The notes beneath the pieces were generated by a model that saw only the letters and a program-made list of their open reading frames with translations, was not told the DNA's origin and made no database searches. A stretch of 64,000 bases of DNA from Phaeocystidibacter marisrubri (GTDB taxonomy: Bacteria > Bacteroidota > Bacteroidia > Flavobacteriales > Schleiferiaceae), in assembly GCF_008933165.1 (NCBI RefSeq), contig NZ_WBVQ01000001.1, positions 124,001 through 188,000 on the forward strand. Reading direction: 5' to 3'. Both the position numbers and the translations under genes were made by a program. Each line of letters starts with the position of its first letter. Positions within the stretch are counted from its first letter, which is position 1. This document shows, piece by piece, positions 8,601 through 18,600 of the stretch.

Positions 8601-9082
8601 TATTCAGCGGCTTCGCGAATGACTTCCATCAAGTGAATTTCATCACCTGGGTTGTACTTGTTACTCGTGTAAACTAACTCTCCACTCTTGTTGTACACCA
8701 TGGTGTGTGGAACGTTGTTTACCCCCATTGTTCTGCGGAGGTCACTATTCGTGTCTAGGTATACGTCGTATTCCCAACCGCGAGAATTCACTTCTACACC
8801 AACAGTAGAGGCAGTTCTTGGGTCGTCAATAGAAACGGCAATTACCAATACATTGGTTTCATCTTGAAGGTCGATGTAATACTCGTTCAGCGCTTCAAGT
8901 TCTTTTTTACAAGGAGAGCACCAAGTAGCCCAAAAGCTAACGACCACTGGACCGTCGTGCTCAATGGTGGATGCATCTACCGTTTGGCCATCAAGAGTTT
9001 TGATGGATACTTGTGGGAAAATCTGCGCTTTGGCAGCTGTGCCCAATACTAAAAAGCTAAGTGCGAATAGAAAACTTCTCAT
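8600..9082 (-). CDS. TlpA-like periplasmic thiol-disulfide reductase
   Basis: A 160-residue thioredoxin-fold protein with a signal peptide (residues 1-20, TAAKAQ). The active site WATWCSPCKKE (Cys55, Cys58) and the cis-Pro loop NVPHTMV are both present, and the extra strand-helix insertion typical of TlpA/ResA lies between them. It should reduce or exchange disulfides in the periplasm. Its stop codon is fused to the start of the DUF6029 gene, and Omp28 genes lie on both sides, which suggests a dedicated thiol system rather than general cytochrome c maturation. Confidence 0.9.
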   Translation of the reverse strand: MRSFLFALSFLVLGTAAKAQIFPQVSIKTLDGQTVDASTIEHDGPVVVSFWATWCSPCKKELEALNEYYIDLQDETNVLVIAVSIDDPRTASTVGVEVNSRGWEYDVYLDTNSDLRRTMGVNNVPHTMVYNKSGELVYTSNKYNPGDEIHLMEVIREAAE

Positions 9083-9100
9083 GGTGTATTATTAAATGAG

Positions 9101-9132
9101 GAACACCGACGGAGTTTCCCTCGTCGGTGTTC
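9101..9132 (-). terminator. Hairpin terminator after the Omp28/T9SS gene
   Basis: An 11-bp perfect stem GAACACCGACG/CGTCGGTGTTC (9101-9111 with 9122-9132) lies between the stop of the upstream gene (9162) and the start of the TlpA-like gene (9082). It is followed on the minus strand by an AT-rich but not U-pure run, so partial read-through into the cluster is likely. Confidence 0.65.
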
Positions 9133-9161
9133 TATACTATTCAATGTTTGTGCCGTACTAC

Positions 9162-11105
9162 TTAGTGAGTAACGTTCAAACGAAGAGTTTTAACAGTGCT
9201 GTTCTGACGAACTTGTACCACGTAAACTCCAACAGGAAGGTCAGCCACATCAAGAGTGATGTTTTGAGCTCCTGCAGAAACTTCAGTGTTCAATGTGCTT
9301 ACTGTACGTCCGTTAAGATCAACTACATTCACTTCAACTGCACCACCTTCAACTGCATCGAAGCTAAGTTGAGCAGTGTGGTTAGCTGGGTTAGGGAAGA
9401 TGATCATTTCAGCAAGACCTTCTTCATTAACACTCAAAGGAGAGTTAGAAAGCCATACGTTGTCGATGAACAAGTTGTTACCGTAATCAGAAGTTGCTTT
9501 GAACTTAACGATAAGCTCAGTTGCACCTTGCATAGATGAAGGGATACCTGCTTGCGCCATCTTCCAATCGCTAGCTGCAGTTGGGAAGTAAGGGCTAGTA
9601 GAAGGAGCAGCAACAGTGTTCAAGTTAGAACCAGCAGCACTCCATACAGTAGTCCAAGTTTGACCACAGTCATCCGATATCATTACTTCAAGCATATCGT
9701 TTTCTCCTGCGTACGTCTTAGATGCTCTTGAGAAGAACAAGCTAGTGTACGTAGAGTTGCTAATATCAACCTTAGGCATGATCAATTCACTAACGGTGCC
9801 AGACTCAAGGTAGAAGAAACCGAACAACATTGACTTGTTCGATGCAGCGTAACCGCCCATCATACCTGATCCGTTTACGAATGCAGCATCAATAACAGTG
9901 TTGTACGTTTTGTTTCCACTCAAGATCATGTTGCTAGGAACGCTTCCTGAAGTAGCATTTTCGAAGTTTGCATCGAATGGAGCAGACTGAACGATTGGAG
10001 AAAGAACGTTCAAAGTGAACGGCTCAATATCGTTGTCCAATTTGTTGATTTCGATAGCACCACCGTTTGCATTCGTCACCTGAGCTTGGAAGTTGTTCGA
10101 AGCGTAAGGAAGAGAAATGTTAGGGAAGTTCACTGTTGCAGTTGCACCAGAAGCCAAAGAACCAGTCCATGCTTGAGTAGTCCAAGCTCCACCGTTGATT
10201 CTGTAACGAACGTCAGCAGAAGTTACGGTAGCCTGACCTTCATTGGTGATTTCGAAAGAAGGAGTGGCGTTTCCAGCACAAAGATCATTTCCAGATGCAG
10301 TAAGGTTTGCAATAGAAAGATCTGGGTTGCTAGTTACAAGGTTGCCTGCTGCTGAATGAGAAGCCTGCATGATTTCCTTTGTACCATTTTCTTGGATGTA
10401 AGCTACCACACCAACTTCGTTGTAGTTGTAGATGTGAGTAGGAAGAGCTTCCGCAAAAGTGTAAGTCATCGTTGCGTTAGTAGGCCATGAATCTTGCATA
10501 GCTGTACCAGCAGCGCTTGGGTACATTTTGCGAGATACGTGGTAGAAATCTTTCTCTCCATTGGTTCCTGGAGGCGTTGCGAAGTTGATTTCTTCCTCGA
10601 TAACGTTAACGTGAAGACGAAGTGATCCAGCTGATTGTGCGTTAACAGTGAATCCGTCTACGTTCGTTACAACAACGGTAATGTAAATTGAATCTAGGTC
10701 GCTAGAAACAGTGTGTGACGTACTCATCGTGAAAGATGAAGATACTTGAGCGCGTGAGTCAATAATTGACTGGGTCAAGTAAGCTGGGTGCGTCTGATTG
10801 CTTCCAAAAGTAGATCCGTCAAGACGACCATTTGGAGCAGAGTTCACACCGTAATAAGTAAGGCGTGCGTTTGCATCTGTTGGCCATGCGTTGTAAATAG
10901 GTCCTGCTGATGGAATCGGCACTTGGTGCTTCAACATCAAAATTTTAGTAGGGTTCGATTGAACCAAAGCATCTAAGCCAGGGTTCGTCGAAGCACAAGG
11001 TCCACAGTTTTCACCTGTGTACTCTTCGAATAGGGCAAGGCGTTGGGTTTGCCCGATAGCCGCCATGCTCAAAAGCGCAAGCGACAAGGTGTAAAGCTTC
11101 TTCAT
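9162..11105 (-). CDS. Omp28-related secreted protein with T9SS type A sorting domain
   Basis: A 647-residue protein: signal peptide (residues 1-19, AAIGQ), an N-terminal Omp28/thioredoxin-like domain with ENCGPC (Cys34, Cys37), a CARDB-like beta domain near the middle (SNPDLSIANLTASGNDLC), a jelly-roll-like segment, and a C-terminal type IX sorting domain of about 80 residues beginning IIFPNPANHTAQLSF and ending LRLNVTH. The tail directs export through SprA-type translocons and surface attachment. It heads the minus-strand thiol cluster and is divergent from another sorted protein. A surface thiol oxidoreductase role is inferred from CGPC only. Confidence 0.88.
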   Translation of the reverse strand: MKKLYTLSLALLSMAAIGQTQRLALFEEYTGENCGPCASTNPGLDALVQSNPTKILMLKHQVPIPSAGPIYNAWPTDANARLTYYGVNSAPNGRLDGSTFGSNQTHPAYLTQSIIDSRAQVSSSFTMSTSHTVSSDLDSIYITVVVTNVDGFTVNAQSAGSLRLHVNVIEEEINFATPPGTNGEKDFYHVSRKMYPSAAGTAMQDSWPTNATMTYTFAEALPTHIYNYNEVGVVAYIQENGTKEIMQASHSAAGNLVTSNPDLSIANLTASGNDLCAGNATPSFEITNEGQATVTSADVRYRINGGAWTTQAWTGSLASGATATVNFPNISLPYASNNFQAQVTNANGGAIEINKLDNDIEPFTLNVLSPIVQSAPFDANFENATSGSVPSNMILSGNKTYNTVIDAAFVNGSGMMGGYAASNKSMLFGFFYLESGTVSELIMPKVDISNSTYTSLFFSRASKTYAGENDMLEVMISDDCGQTWTTVWSAAGSNLNTVAAPSTSPYFPTAASDWKMAQAGIPSSMQGATELIVKFKATSDYGNNLFIDNVWLSNSPLSVNEEGLAEMIIFPNPANHTAQLSFDAVEGGAVEVNVVDLNGRTVSTLNTEVSAGAQNITLDVADLPVGVYVVQVRQNSTVKTLRLNVTH

Positions 11106-11159
11106 TAAACAAACAAATTAAGGGTTACGGACGCCCAAATTAAGATTTGTTTAAATTTG
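11105..11159. promoter_or_regulatory. Divergent promoter region of two T9SS cargo genes
   Basis: The plus-strand -7 element TAAATTTG (11152-11159) matches TAnnTTTG. A minus-strand near match TTAATTTG lies at 11121-11114. The region carries a perfect 9-bp inverted repeat TTAAACAAA/TTTGTTTAA (11105-11113, 11146-11154) and a direct repeat AAATTAAG (11115-11122, 11137-11144) 22 bp apart, about two helical turns. Shared control of both genes is inference. Confidence 0.5.
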
Positions 11160-11201
11160 TGCCTACTGTTTAGCAGGTTTTTTACACTTGAAACCATATT
11201 A

Positions 11202-11909
11202 ATGAAGAAGATTTACACTTTAGGAATAGCGTTATCATTGACATTGAGCTCTTTTGTACAGGCTCAAAGCTTGTCTTTGGTAACCATGGATACCAATACC
11301 GTGGCTAATTCATCTTATTTACATGAAGTAAAGGCGCACGTTACTGTAACGAACAATGGTCCTGAAGCCACTTTCGAAATGGCTCGCATTTATAATGGTT
11401 CCGTTGGTATTGCCGACAGTAACTATTTCTGCTGGGATTTATGTTACGGCGTTGGTACCGATAGCTCTCAATTCGGTGGAGTTACTTTGGCAAACGGTGC
11501 TCGAAATTCAGATTTCTACATCGGTTGGTATATCAAAGGCAACAACGTTACCGAGAGTGATTCTGTTATCTACCGTTACTACAATGCGGCGGATGTGAAT
11601 GATTACTTGGATATAGTTTTTCATTTGAGCGTTGCTCCGTCGATTTCTATCCGCGAATCAAAAGCGGTTACTGTGAACGCTTATCCTAACCCTGCCAAAG
11701 ATCGCCTTACAGTTCAAGTGGGAAACATGGATCACGGAGTGGTTCGATTGATGAACTTGGCAGGTATGATGGTGTCTCAAAAGAATTTTACAAGCAATTC
11801 TACTCCCGTTGAAATGGAAGTAAGAACGCTTCCTGCTGGAGTTTACATGCTTCAAGTTGTAAACGACGGTCAAATTCTAAATACGCAAAGAATCGTTGTA
11901 TCCCACTAG
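11202..11909 (+). CDS. Small secreted protein with T9SS type A sorting domain
   Basis: A 235-residue protein with a signal peptide (MKKIYTLGIALSLTLSS..., cleavage near VQAQ at residue 21), a beta-rich domain of about 130 residues I do not recognise, and a C-terminal sorting domain starting NAYPNPAKDRLTVQV and ending TQRIVVSH. I chose the ATG at 11202, where the signal peptide begins; 15 further codons upstream are open but unlikely. It should be exported through the type IX system; its function is unknown. It has its own promoter and terminator. Confidence 0.85.
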   Translation: MKKIYTLGIALSLTLSSFVQAQSLSLVTMDTNTVANSSYLHEVKAHVTVTNNGPEATFEMARIYNGSVGIADSNYFCWDLCYGVGTDSSQFGGVTLANGARNSDFYIGWYIKGNNVTESDSVIYRYYNAADVNDYLDIVFHLSVAPSISIRESKAVTVNAYPNPAKDRLTVQVGNMDHGVVRLMNLAGMMVSQKNFTSNSTPVEMEVRTLPAGVYMLQVVNDGQILNTQRIVVSH

Positions 11910-11934
11910 TAGAGCGGGTTTATAAAGAAATGTT

Positions 11935-11964
11935 AAAAAGGGTTCTCTTCGGAGAGCCCTTTTT
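11935..11964 (+). terminator. Terminator with UUCG tetraloop
   Basis: A 13-bp stem (11935-11947 with 11952-11964, one U-G pair) closed by a C(UUCG)G tetraloop follows the small T9SS cargo gene; the stem itself supplies the A5/T5 edges, so it can also act on the opposite strand. Confidence 0.88.
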
Positions 11965-12010
11965 CTTTTATAGAATTGTAAATCATTCATTTCTAGGTGT
12001 ACGATTTTTC

Positions 12011-12065
12011 TATTTTTGGCGTTTTGATGCCGCCCTCCCACCACAAAGGAGGGGGTAACTTATAA
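12011..12065 (+). promoter_or_regulatory. ruvA promoter and structured leader with a 12-codon mini-ORF
   Basis: A -7 element TATTTTTG (12011-12018) is followed by ATG at 12027, opening a 12-codon frame (MPPSHHKGGGNL, stop at 12063). The same stretch forms a hairpin CCCTCC/GGAGGG (12033-12038 with 12048-12053). GGAGG here is a strong Shine-Dalgarno match but lies 27 bp before the ruvA ATG, too far to serve it directly. Whether the mini-ORF is translated is unknown. Confidence 0.4.
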
Positions 12066-12079
12066 AAACAACTTCCTGC

Positions 12080-12655
12080 ATGTATCACCATCTCAGAGGT
12101 CGCCTCGTAGAGAAGAGTCCCACATTTGTCGTTATTGAGTGTGCGGGTGTAGGGTATCATGTACATATTTCATTGAGTACCTATGCAAAATTGGGTGCGG
12201 ATGAAAATGTGCTGCTGTATACCCATCTCGCTGTTCGAGAAGATGCGCATACTCTTTACGGTTTTGCCGTGAAGGAGGAACGCGAAATATTCCGCCAATT
12301 GATTGGTGTGTCTGGTGTAGGGGCGAATACAGCTAGAATGATTCTAAGCTCTCTCCAACCTGAAGAGGTTGAATCTGCCATCCGTTCGGAAAATATCGGA
12401 CTGTTAAAAGGCGTTAAAGGCATCGGTGCTAAGACCGCTCAAAGAATCGTTGTCGATTTGAAAGACAAAGTGGGTCTGCATCTTGACAGTACATCTATGG
12501 CTGCCGTGAAGTCGAGTAGAGAAGAGGCTGTTGCAGCCTTGGAAATTTTAGGCTTCTCCCGCGTGTCCGTAGATAAAGTGGTGAGTGCGCATCTTAAAGA
12601 AGATGCCAATGCCTCGGTTGAATCGATTATTAAAAACGCCCTCCAGAAACTCTGA
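12080..12655 (+). CDS. ruvA: Holliday junction DNA-binding protein RuvA
   Basis: The 191-residue protein binds four-way junctions as a tetramer and loads RuvB. It starts with the OB-fold (MYHHLRGRLVEKSPTFVVIE), continues with two helix-hairpin-helix motifs (LIGVSGVGANTARMIL and LKGVKGIGAKTAQRIVVDLKDK), and ends with the RuvB-binding three-helix domain (EEAVAALEILGFSR). Its stop lies two bases before the start of sprA, so the DNA-repair and secretion genes are in one transcript, a linkage common in Bacteroidota. Confidence 0.97.
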   Translation: MYHHLRGRLVEKSPTFVVIECAGVGYHVHISLSTYAKLGADENVLLYTHLAVREDAHTLYGFAVKEEREIFRQLIGVSGVGANTARMILSSLQPEEVESAIRSENIGLLKGVKGIGAKTAQRIVVDLKDKVGLHLDSTSMAAVKSSREEAVAALEILGFSRVSVDKVVSAHLKEDANASVESIIKNALQKL

Positions 12656-12657
12656 GT

Positions 12658-15600
12658 TTGAGAGTACCCGTTGCAAAACCGTTCCTATTGGCTGTTGTGA
12701 TCACGCCTATTCTCCTGTCGTTTGGATGGGTGAATTCTAGCGTTGATGCCGTTGATCTCATTATTGAAGATGGGCGATTTGCCCTTGATACAGGGGATCC
12801 AGATTCGCTGATATATCCCATTCCTGAAAATGGCGATGGCGGCTTGTACCTTAACAATCCTTCCAACTTTAGGGAAGAAGTGACCTATGATCCCGAAACA
12901 GGACTTTATACGATTCAGAAGTACATCGGTAGTGTTCCTGTTGGGTCTCCAACTATCCTAACTCAAGATCAATACAAAGAACGAGCGTTTGGAGAAATTG
13001 ATGCTGAGTATTTTCCTCAGCGCGTTCAAATGTCTTCACGTGCTGAATCTATGGGAGGTGGAGACGATAGAGAGTCGGATGGTTTGATTCCTGAAATCCG
13101 AATCAATAGCCAAACTTTTGCTGACATCTTTGGAGGAAATACCATTGAAATTCGTCCGCAGGGTACTGCAGAAATCCGAATCGGTGCCCGATATCAAAAA
13201 ATTGAAAACCCAATTATCCCTGTTCGAAATCAAAGAACCTTCGCGTTCGATTTCGATCAACGTATTCAAATCAATATCACGGGTAAAATTGGTGAACGCT
13301 TGTCGCTAAGTACAAACTATGATACTGAAGCCACCTTCGCTTTTGAGAATAAGATGAAGTTGGGCTTTGAAGGACAAGAAGACGATATTATTAAGAATCT
13401 GGAAATGGGTAACGTTTCCCTTCCAGTAAACAGTTCTCTCATCACTGGGGCGCAGAGTCTCTTCGGGGTGAAAGGCAAGTTCCAGTTTGGTAAAACAACG
13501 GTAACAACGGTTTTCTCAGAACAGCGCTCTCAATCCCAATCTATTAGCGTTCAGGGTGGGGCAACGCAACAAGAATTTGAAATTTGGGGCGATCAATACG
13601 AAGCGAACCGCCACTATTTCTTGAGCCAGTATTTCCGCGATCATTACGAAGAGTGGTTGGCTTCTATGCCGGTGGTTAACTCACCTGTTCAAATTACAAA
13701 GGTTGAAATCTGGGTAACCAACCGTAGATCGGTTACAGAAGACGTGCGAAACATTGTGGCTTTCATGGACCTTGGTGAAAATCAAGGAGACGCCTATCGT
13801 GATGGTAACCGACCACTTGGTGGACCGGATATTTTCCCAGGTTCGTCATCTAGCCAGTTTCCAAACAACGGAGCTAACCAATTGGAGCCATCTGCATTGG
13901 CAAGTGCCTATCCAGGCGTGCGCGATATTGGCGATGCGAATGCCGTTTTGAATTCTGCGGGCTTTATTGAAGCGACAGAATTCGTTGAGTTGACGAATGC
14001 TCGTAAACTTCAACCTTCGCAGTTTAAACTCGATCCTCAATTGGGTATCCTTTCCTTGAATGAGGCACTCAACCAAGATGAAGTCCTTGCTGTGGCCTTT
14101 CAATACACGGCTTTTGGTCAAACTTACCAAGTGGGGGAATTCTCGAACGACGGGGTGAACCCTCCAAGCACACTCATCTTGAAAATGTTGAAGAGTACCA
14201 TCTTGGATGTGAAAACACCACTTTGGGACTTGATGATGAAGAACGTTTATTCACTCGGAGCCTTCCAAGTGTCTCAAGAGGATTTCCGCCTCCAGGTTCT
14301 TTACATGAACGATGAAACAGGAACCCCAGTTCCATATCTTCCGAATTCCAACTTGGATGACTCATTGCTTCTCAACGTAATGTCTCTCGACCAGTTGAAC
14401 TACAACAACGACCCGGTTCCCGATGGTTTGTTTGACTTTGTGGAGGGAAGAACGATCAATTCACAGAACGGTCGGATTTTCTTCCCCGTATTGGAACCTT
14501 TTGGAGAACGATTGTCGAGTAACTTGACGTCTCAGGAAGCGAGGGAGAAGTATGTTTTCCAAGAGCTCTACGACAGTACGCGCTTTCGGGCTCAAGAGCA
14601 GACTCAAAAGAACAAGTATTTGCTGAAAGGTCAGTACAAGTCTTCTTCAGGTTCTGTTATCCAATTGAATGCTTTCAACATTCCTCAAGGATCGGTAACG
14701 GTTTCTGCGGGTGGTGCAAAACTAACCGAGAACCAAGACTATACGGTAGATTACAACCTCGGACAAGTTCGGATTATCAATGAGAGTATTCTCAATTCCG
14801 GTGTTCCTATCAATGTGAGTTTCGAGAATAACTCACTCTTTAATTTCCAGACGAAGACTTTCGCAGGGGCTACCTTCGATCATAAGTTCAGCGACAATTT
14901 CAATGTGGGAGGTGCTTTGCTCCACTTGCGTGAACGTCCACTGACTCAGAAAGTGAACTTGGGTGATGAGCCTATCGCCAACACTATCTGGGGGCTCAAT
15001 ACACAATACAATACTGACGCTCCTTTCTTGACAAGAATGGTAGATGCCATTCCATTCATCGATACCAAAGAGCCATCTTCCATTACTTTCCAAGGGGAAT
15101 TCGCACACATGATTCCGGGATCTCCAAGTGGGATTAAGATTGGGGAAGATGGTGCAACAACGTACATCGATGACTTTGAAAGTAGTCAGACGAACATTGA
15201 TATTAGAGGGGCCACAAGCTGGTTGCTCGCTTCAACCCCAGCTGGACAGCCAAGTCTATTTCCAGAGGGGAATCTCACACAAGACTTAGCTTACAACTAC
15301 AATCGTGCTAAGCTAGCTTGGTATATCATCGATCCAGTTTTCTATCAGGACAATGCCCAAACGCCGGATAATATCCGAAGTGATAAGAACCTTATTTCAG
15401 ATCACCGTACTCGTCAAGTTCCTATCAAGGAGGTATTCCCGAATACGAGTTTACAACAGGGTACAACGGTTCAGAATATCGCCACTTTCGATTTGGCTTT
15501 TTACCCAGAAGAACGCGGTCCATACAATTACGAAGTAGGTCCTACCAACTTCTCTGCAGGTATGGGTGCTGATGGTAAGTTGAATGATCCCGATTCTCGT

Positions 15601-18600
15601 TGGGCTGGGGTAATGCGACCGCTTCAGGTAAACAACTTCGAAGAACAAAATATCGAGTTTATCCAGTTTTGGATTATGGACCCTTATGCGGAAGATTCCG
15701 TTGCTGCAGATGTAGGGGATTTGTACTTCAATTTGGGTTCGATTTCTGAAGATATCCTCAAAGACGGAAGACAGAGTTTTGAGAACGGTCTAGATCCAAC
15801 AGGAGATATTTCGGACCTAGATTCTACAGTTTGGGGGTATACGACACAGAATCAACCTATCGTAGATGCGTTTGATAACGATCCAACAGCTCGTGCTAAT
15901 CAAGACGTTGGTCTGGATGGATTGAGAACTGAAGACGAAAGAACTTGGAGATACCTCAATCAGCCATCTTACACGGAACGAGTGGAAAGTGAATTTGGGG
16001 CTGCATCTGTTGCCTATACAAAAGCTAATGCCGATCCATCTGCTGACAACTTCGGCTACTACAGAGGGTCTTCACTCGATAATGCGAATGCAGGTATTCT
16101 GAGAAGATACCGCGACTTCAACGGTACAGAAGGCAACTCGAGCATCGAACAAGTAGATGGATATCCAGCCTTTGCTACCAACCTTCCAGATAAGGAGGAT
16201 GTGAACCGTGATCTCACTTTGAGTAAAACGGAAACGTACTTCCAGTACAAAGTTTCCATGGCAGAGGCGGATTTACAAACGGTGGGTCAGAACTACATCA
16301 CTGATATACGTTATGCTAGGAATGTGAAGGTGCCGAATAGTGAAGTGCCGCGAGAAGTGAAATGGATTCAATTCAAGATTCCAATTTTTGAACCTGATCA
16401 AACCATTGGTCAGATTGGTGACTTCCGCTCTATTCGCTTCATCCGTATGTTCTTGAAAGGCTTCAACCGTCCTGTTGTATTGCGTTTTGCGCGATTGGAT
16501 TTGGTGAGAGGAGAATGGAGAAGATACCGATTCGACCTAAATGTGTTGAACGAAAACGTTCCTATTGATGGTGACGGTTCTACGATATTCAACGTGAATG
16601 CCGTGAACTTGGAAGAAAACGGAAGTAGAGATCCAATCAACTACGTTCTACCTCCGGGCATTGACCGTCAGGTGCTCTTTGGAACCACTTCTACCGTGCA
16701 GGCCAATGAACAGAGTTTGTCCCTTTACACTTGTGGTCTAGAAGATGGCGATGCGAGAGCGGTATTCCGCAACCTGTCTATGGACATGAGAATGTACGGT
16801 AACTTGAAGATGTTCGCTCACGCTGAAGCTGGAGGACTCAACGAGATTCTCCGCGATGGTGATGTCAACCTCTTCGTTCGAGTAGGTTCCGATTACAATA
16901 ACAACTACTACGAGTACGAGATTCCTCTTACCGTAACACAGTTTGGCGAAACCGATCCAGATCGAATTTGGCCTTCTTCCAACGACATTGACCTCGATCT
17001 TGATTTGTTCAAAGAGGTGAAGTTGGAACGCGATCAGATGATGCAAGGAAACCCGAATTTCAGTCGTCAAACACTGTATTCTGTTCCAAGGGGTAGAGGT
17101 TCTGTGAGTGTATTGGGTAGTCCAAACCTCGGCAATGTTCGCACCATCCTTATCGGTATTCGAAATCCTAAAAAACGCCTCAATGATCCTACTGATGACG
17201 GTCAGGATAAGTGTGCGGAAGTTTGGGTGAACGAATTGCGCTTAACAGACTTCGACAACCGCGGAGGTTGGGCTGCAAACGCGAGAATGACCGCAAAGCT
17301 CGCGGACTTCGCGAATGTGTCGCTAACCGGTAACTACAGTTCTGTTGGGTATGGTAGTTTGGATCAAGGTCCTCAAGAGCGAAATCAGTTCGAAGCATTG
17401 AGCTACAACCTTCAGACGAATGTTGAAATGGGTAAGTTCTTCAATGACGATATCGCCCTTCGTATACCGGTGTTCTTCAACCTTAGTGAGGAGTGGCAGA
17501 ATCCAATGTTCAACCCATTGGATCCAGACATTGAATTCCCAACTGCATTGGAGAATTTGGAGACTACCGCTCAGCGAGATTCACTTAAAGCCCTTTCTCA
17601 AGATTACACGTTACGCAGAGACATCAACTTGACGAACGTTCGAAAGGATCGATCGGGCTCCAGTACAAGACGTCCACAGTTCTATGATATTGAAAACTTC
17701 TCCGTGAGTTACAGCTTCTCTGAAGTGTATCGGAGAAATGTCAACACCCAATTGGATAGAAGGGTAGATCACCGAGGAACCTTGAACTATACCTTCCAAA
17801 CCAGCGCGAAGCCTTGGAAGCCACTTGAGAATGTAGTGACTAGTGAGTATTTGAAATTGATTCGCGACTTCAACTTCCAGTGGTATCCACAGCGATTCTC
17901 GTTCCGAGGAGATGTGGTGCGTAGCTATCAGCAGCTACAGATGCGAAATGTGGACAACCCAGATCCGAAGTTTGCACTTCCTGAAAACTGGAACAAGAAC
18001 TTCCGCATGGATCGGAACTACAACGTGGCTTGGGATCTAACCGAAAGAATTAAGATTGACTATACCGCTTTGCAGCGCGTGCGCTTTGACGAGCTAGCGG
18101 GCCCCATTAGCAATCCAGCTGCTCAAGAGTACCTGAGAAACAATCTTGAAGATTTAGGACGACCAACCAACTACCACCAAACCCTACAAGTTACGTGGCA
18201 GCTCCCGGTGGACAAGATTCCATACTTCGAGTTTGTCAATGCGAGTTTGAGATACACAGGTGATTACGATTGGCAGGCCATTTCACTGATTGCTCGAGAA
18301 GATACTGCATTGAATTACGGGAATACCATTCAAAACTCTGCGAACTGGCAGGCGAACTTGAATTTGAACATGTCTACATTGTACAACAAGTTTCCTTTCA
18401 TCAAGAGGTTGAGTCAGCCTGCGGGTGGAGGTAATCGTAGACTTGGGCCGGTGAGAAGACAGTTGCCGGGATCGGGCAATGCAGCGGCCGAGGATCAAGC
18501 AGACGACGACAACAAGGATGGATTCGGAATGAAGCTCGCTCGATTTGGGGTAGGGCTACTCACCATGGTGAAGAACGTGAATGGTACGTATACCATCAAC

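Noticed and set aside
11157-11201. Upstream start for the small T9SS cargo gene
   Set aside because: The added 15 residues (MCLLFSRF...) precede a complete signal peptide that starts at 11202 and overlap the promoter element.
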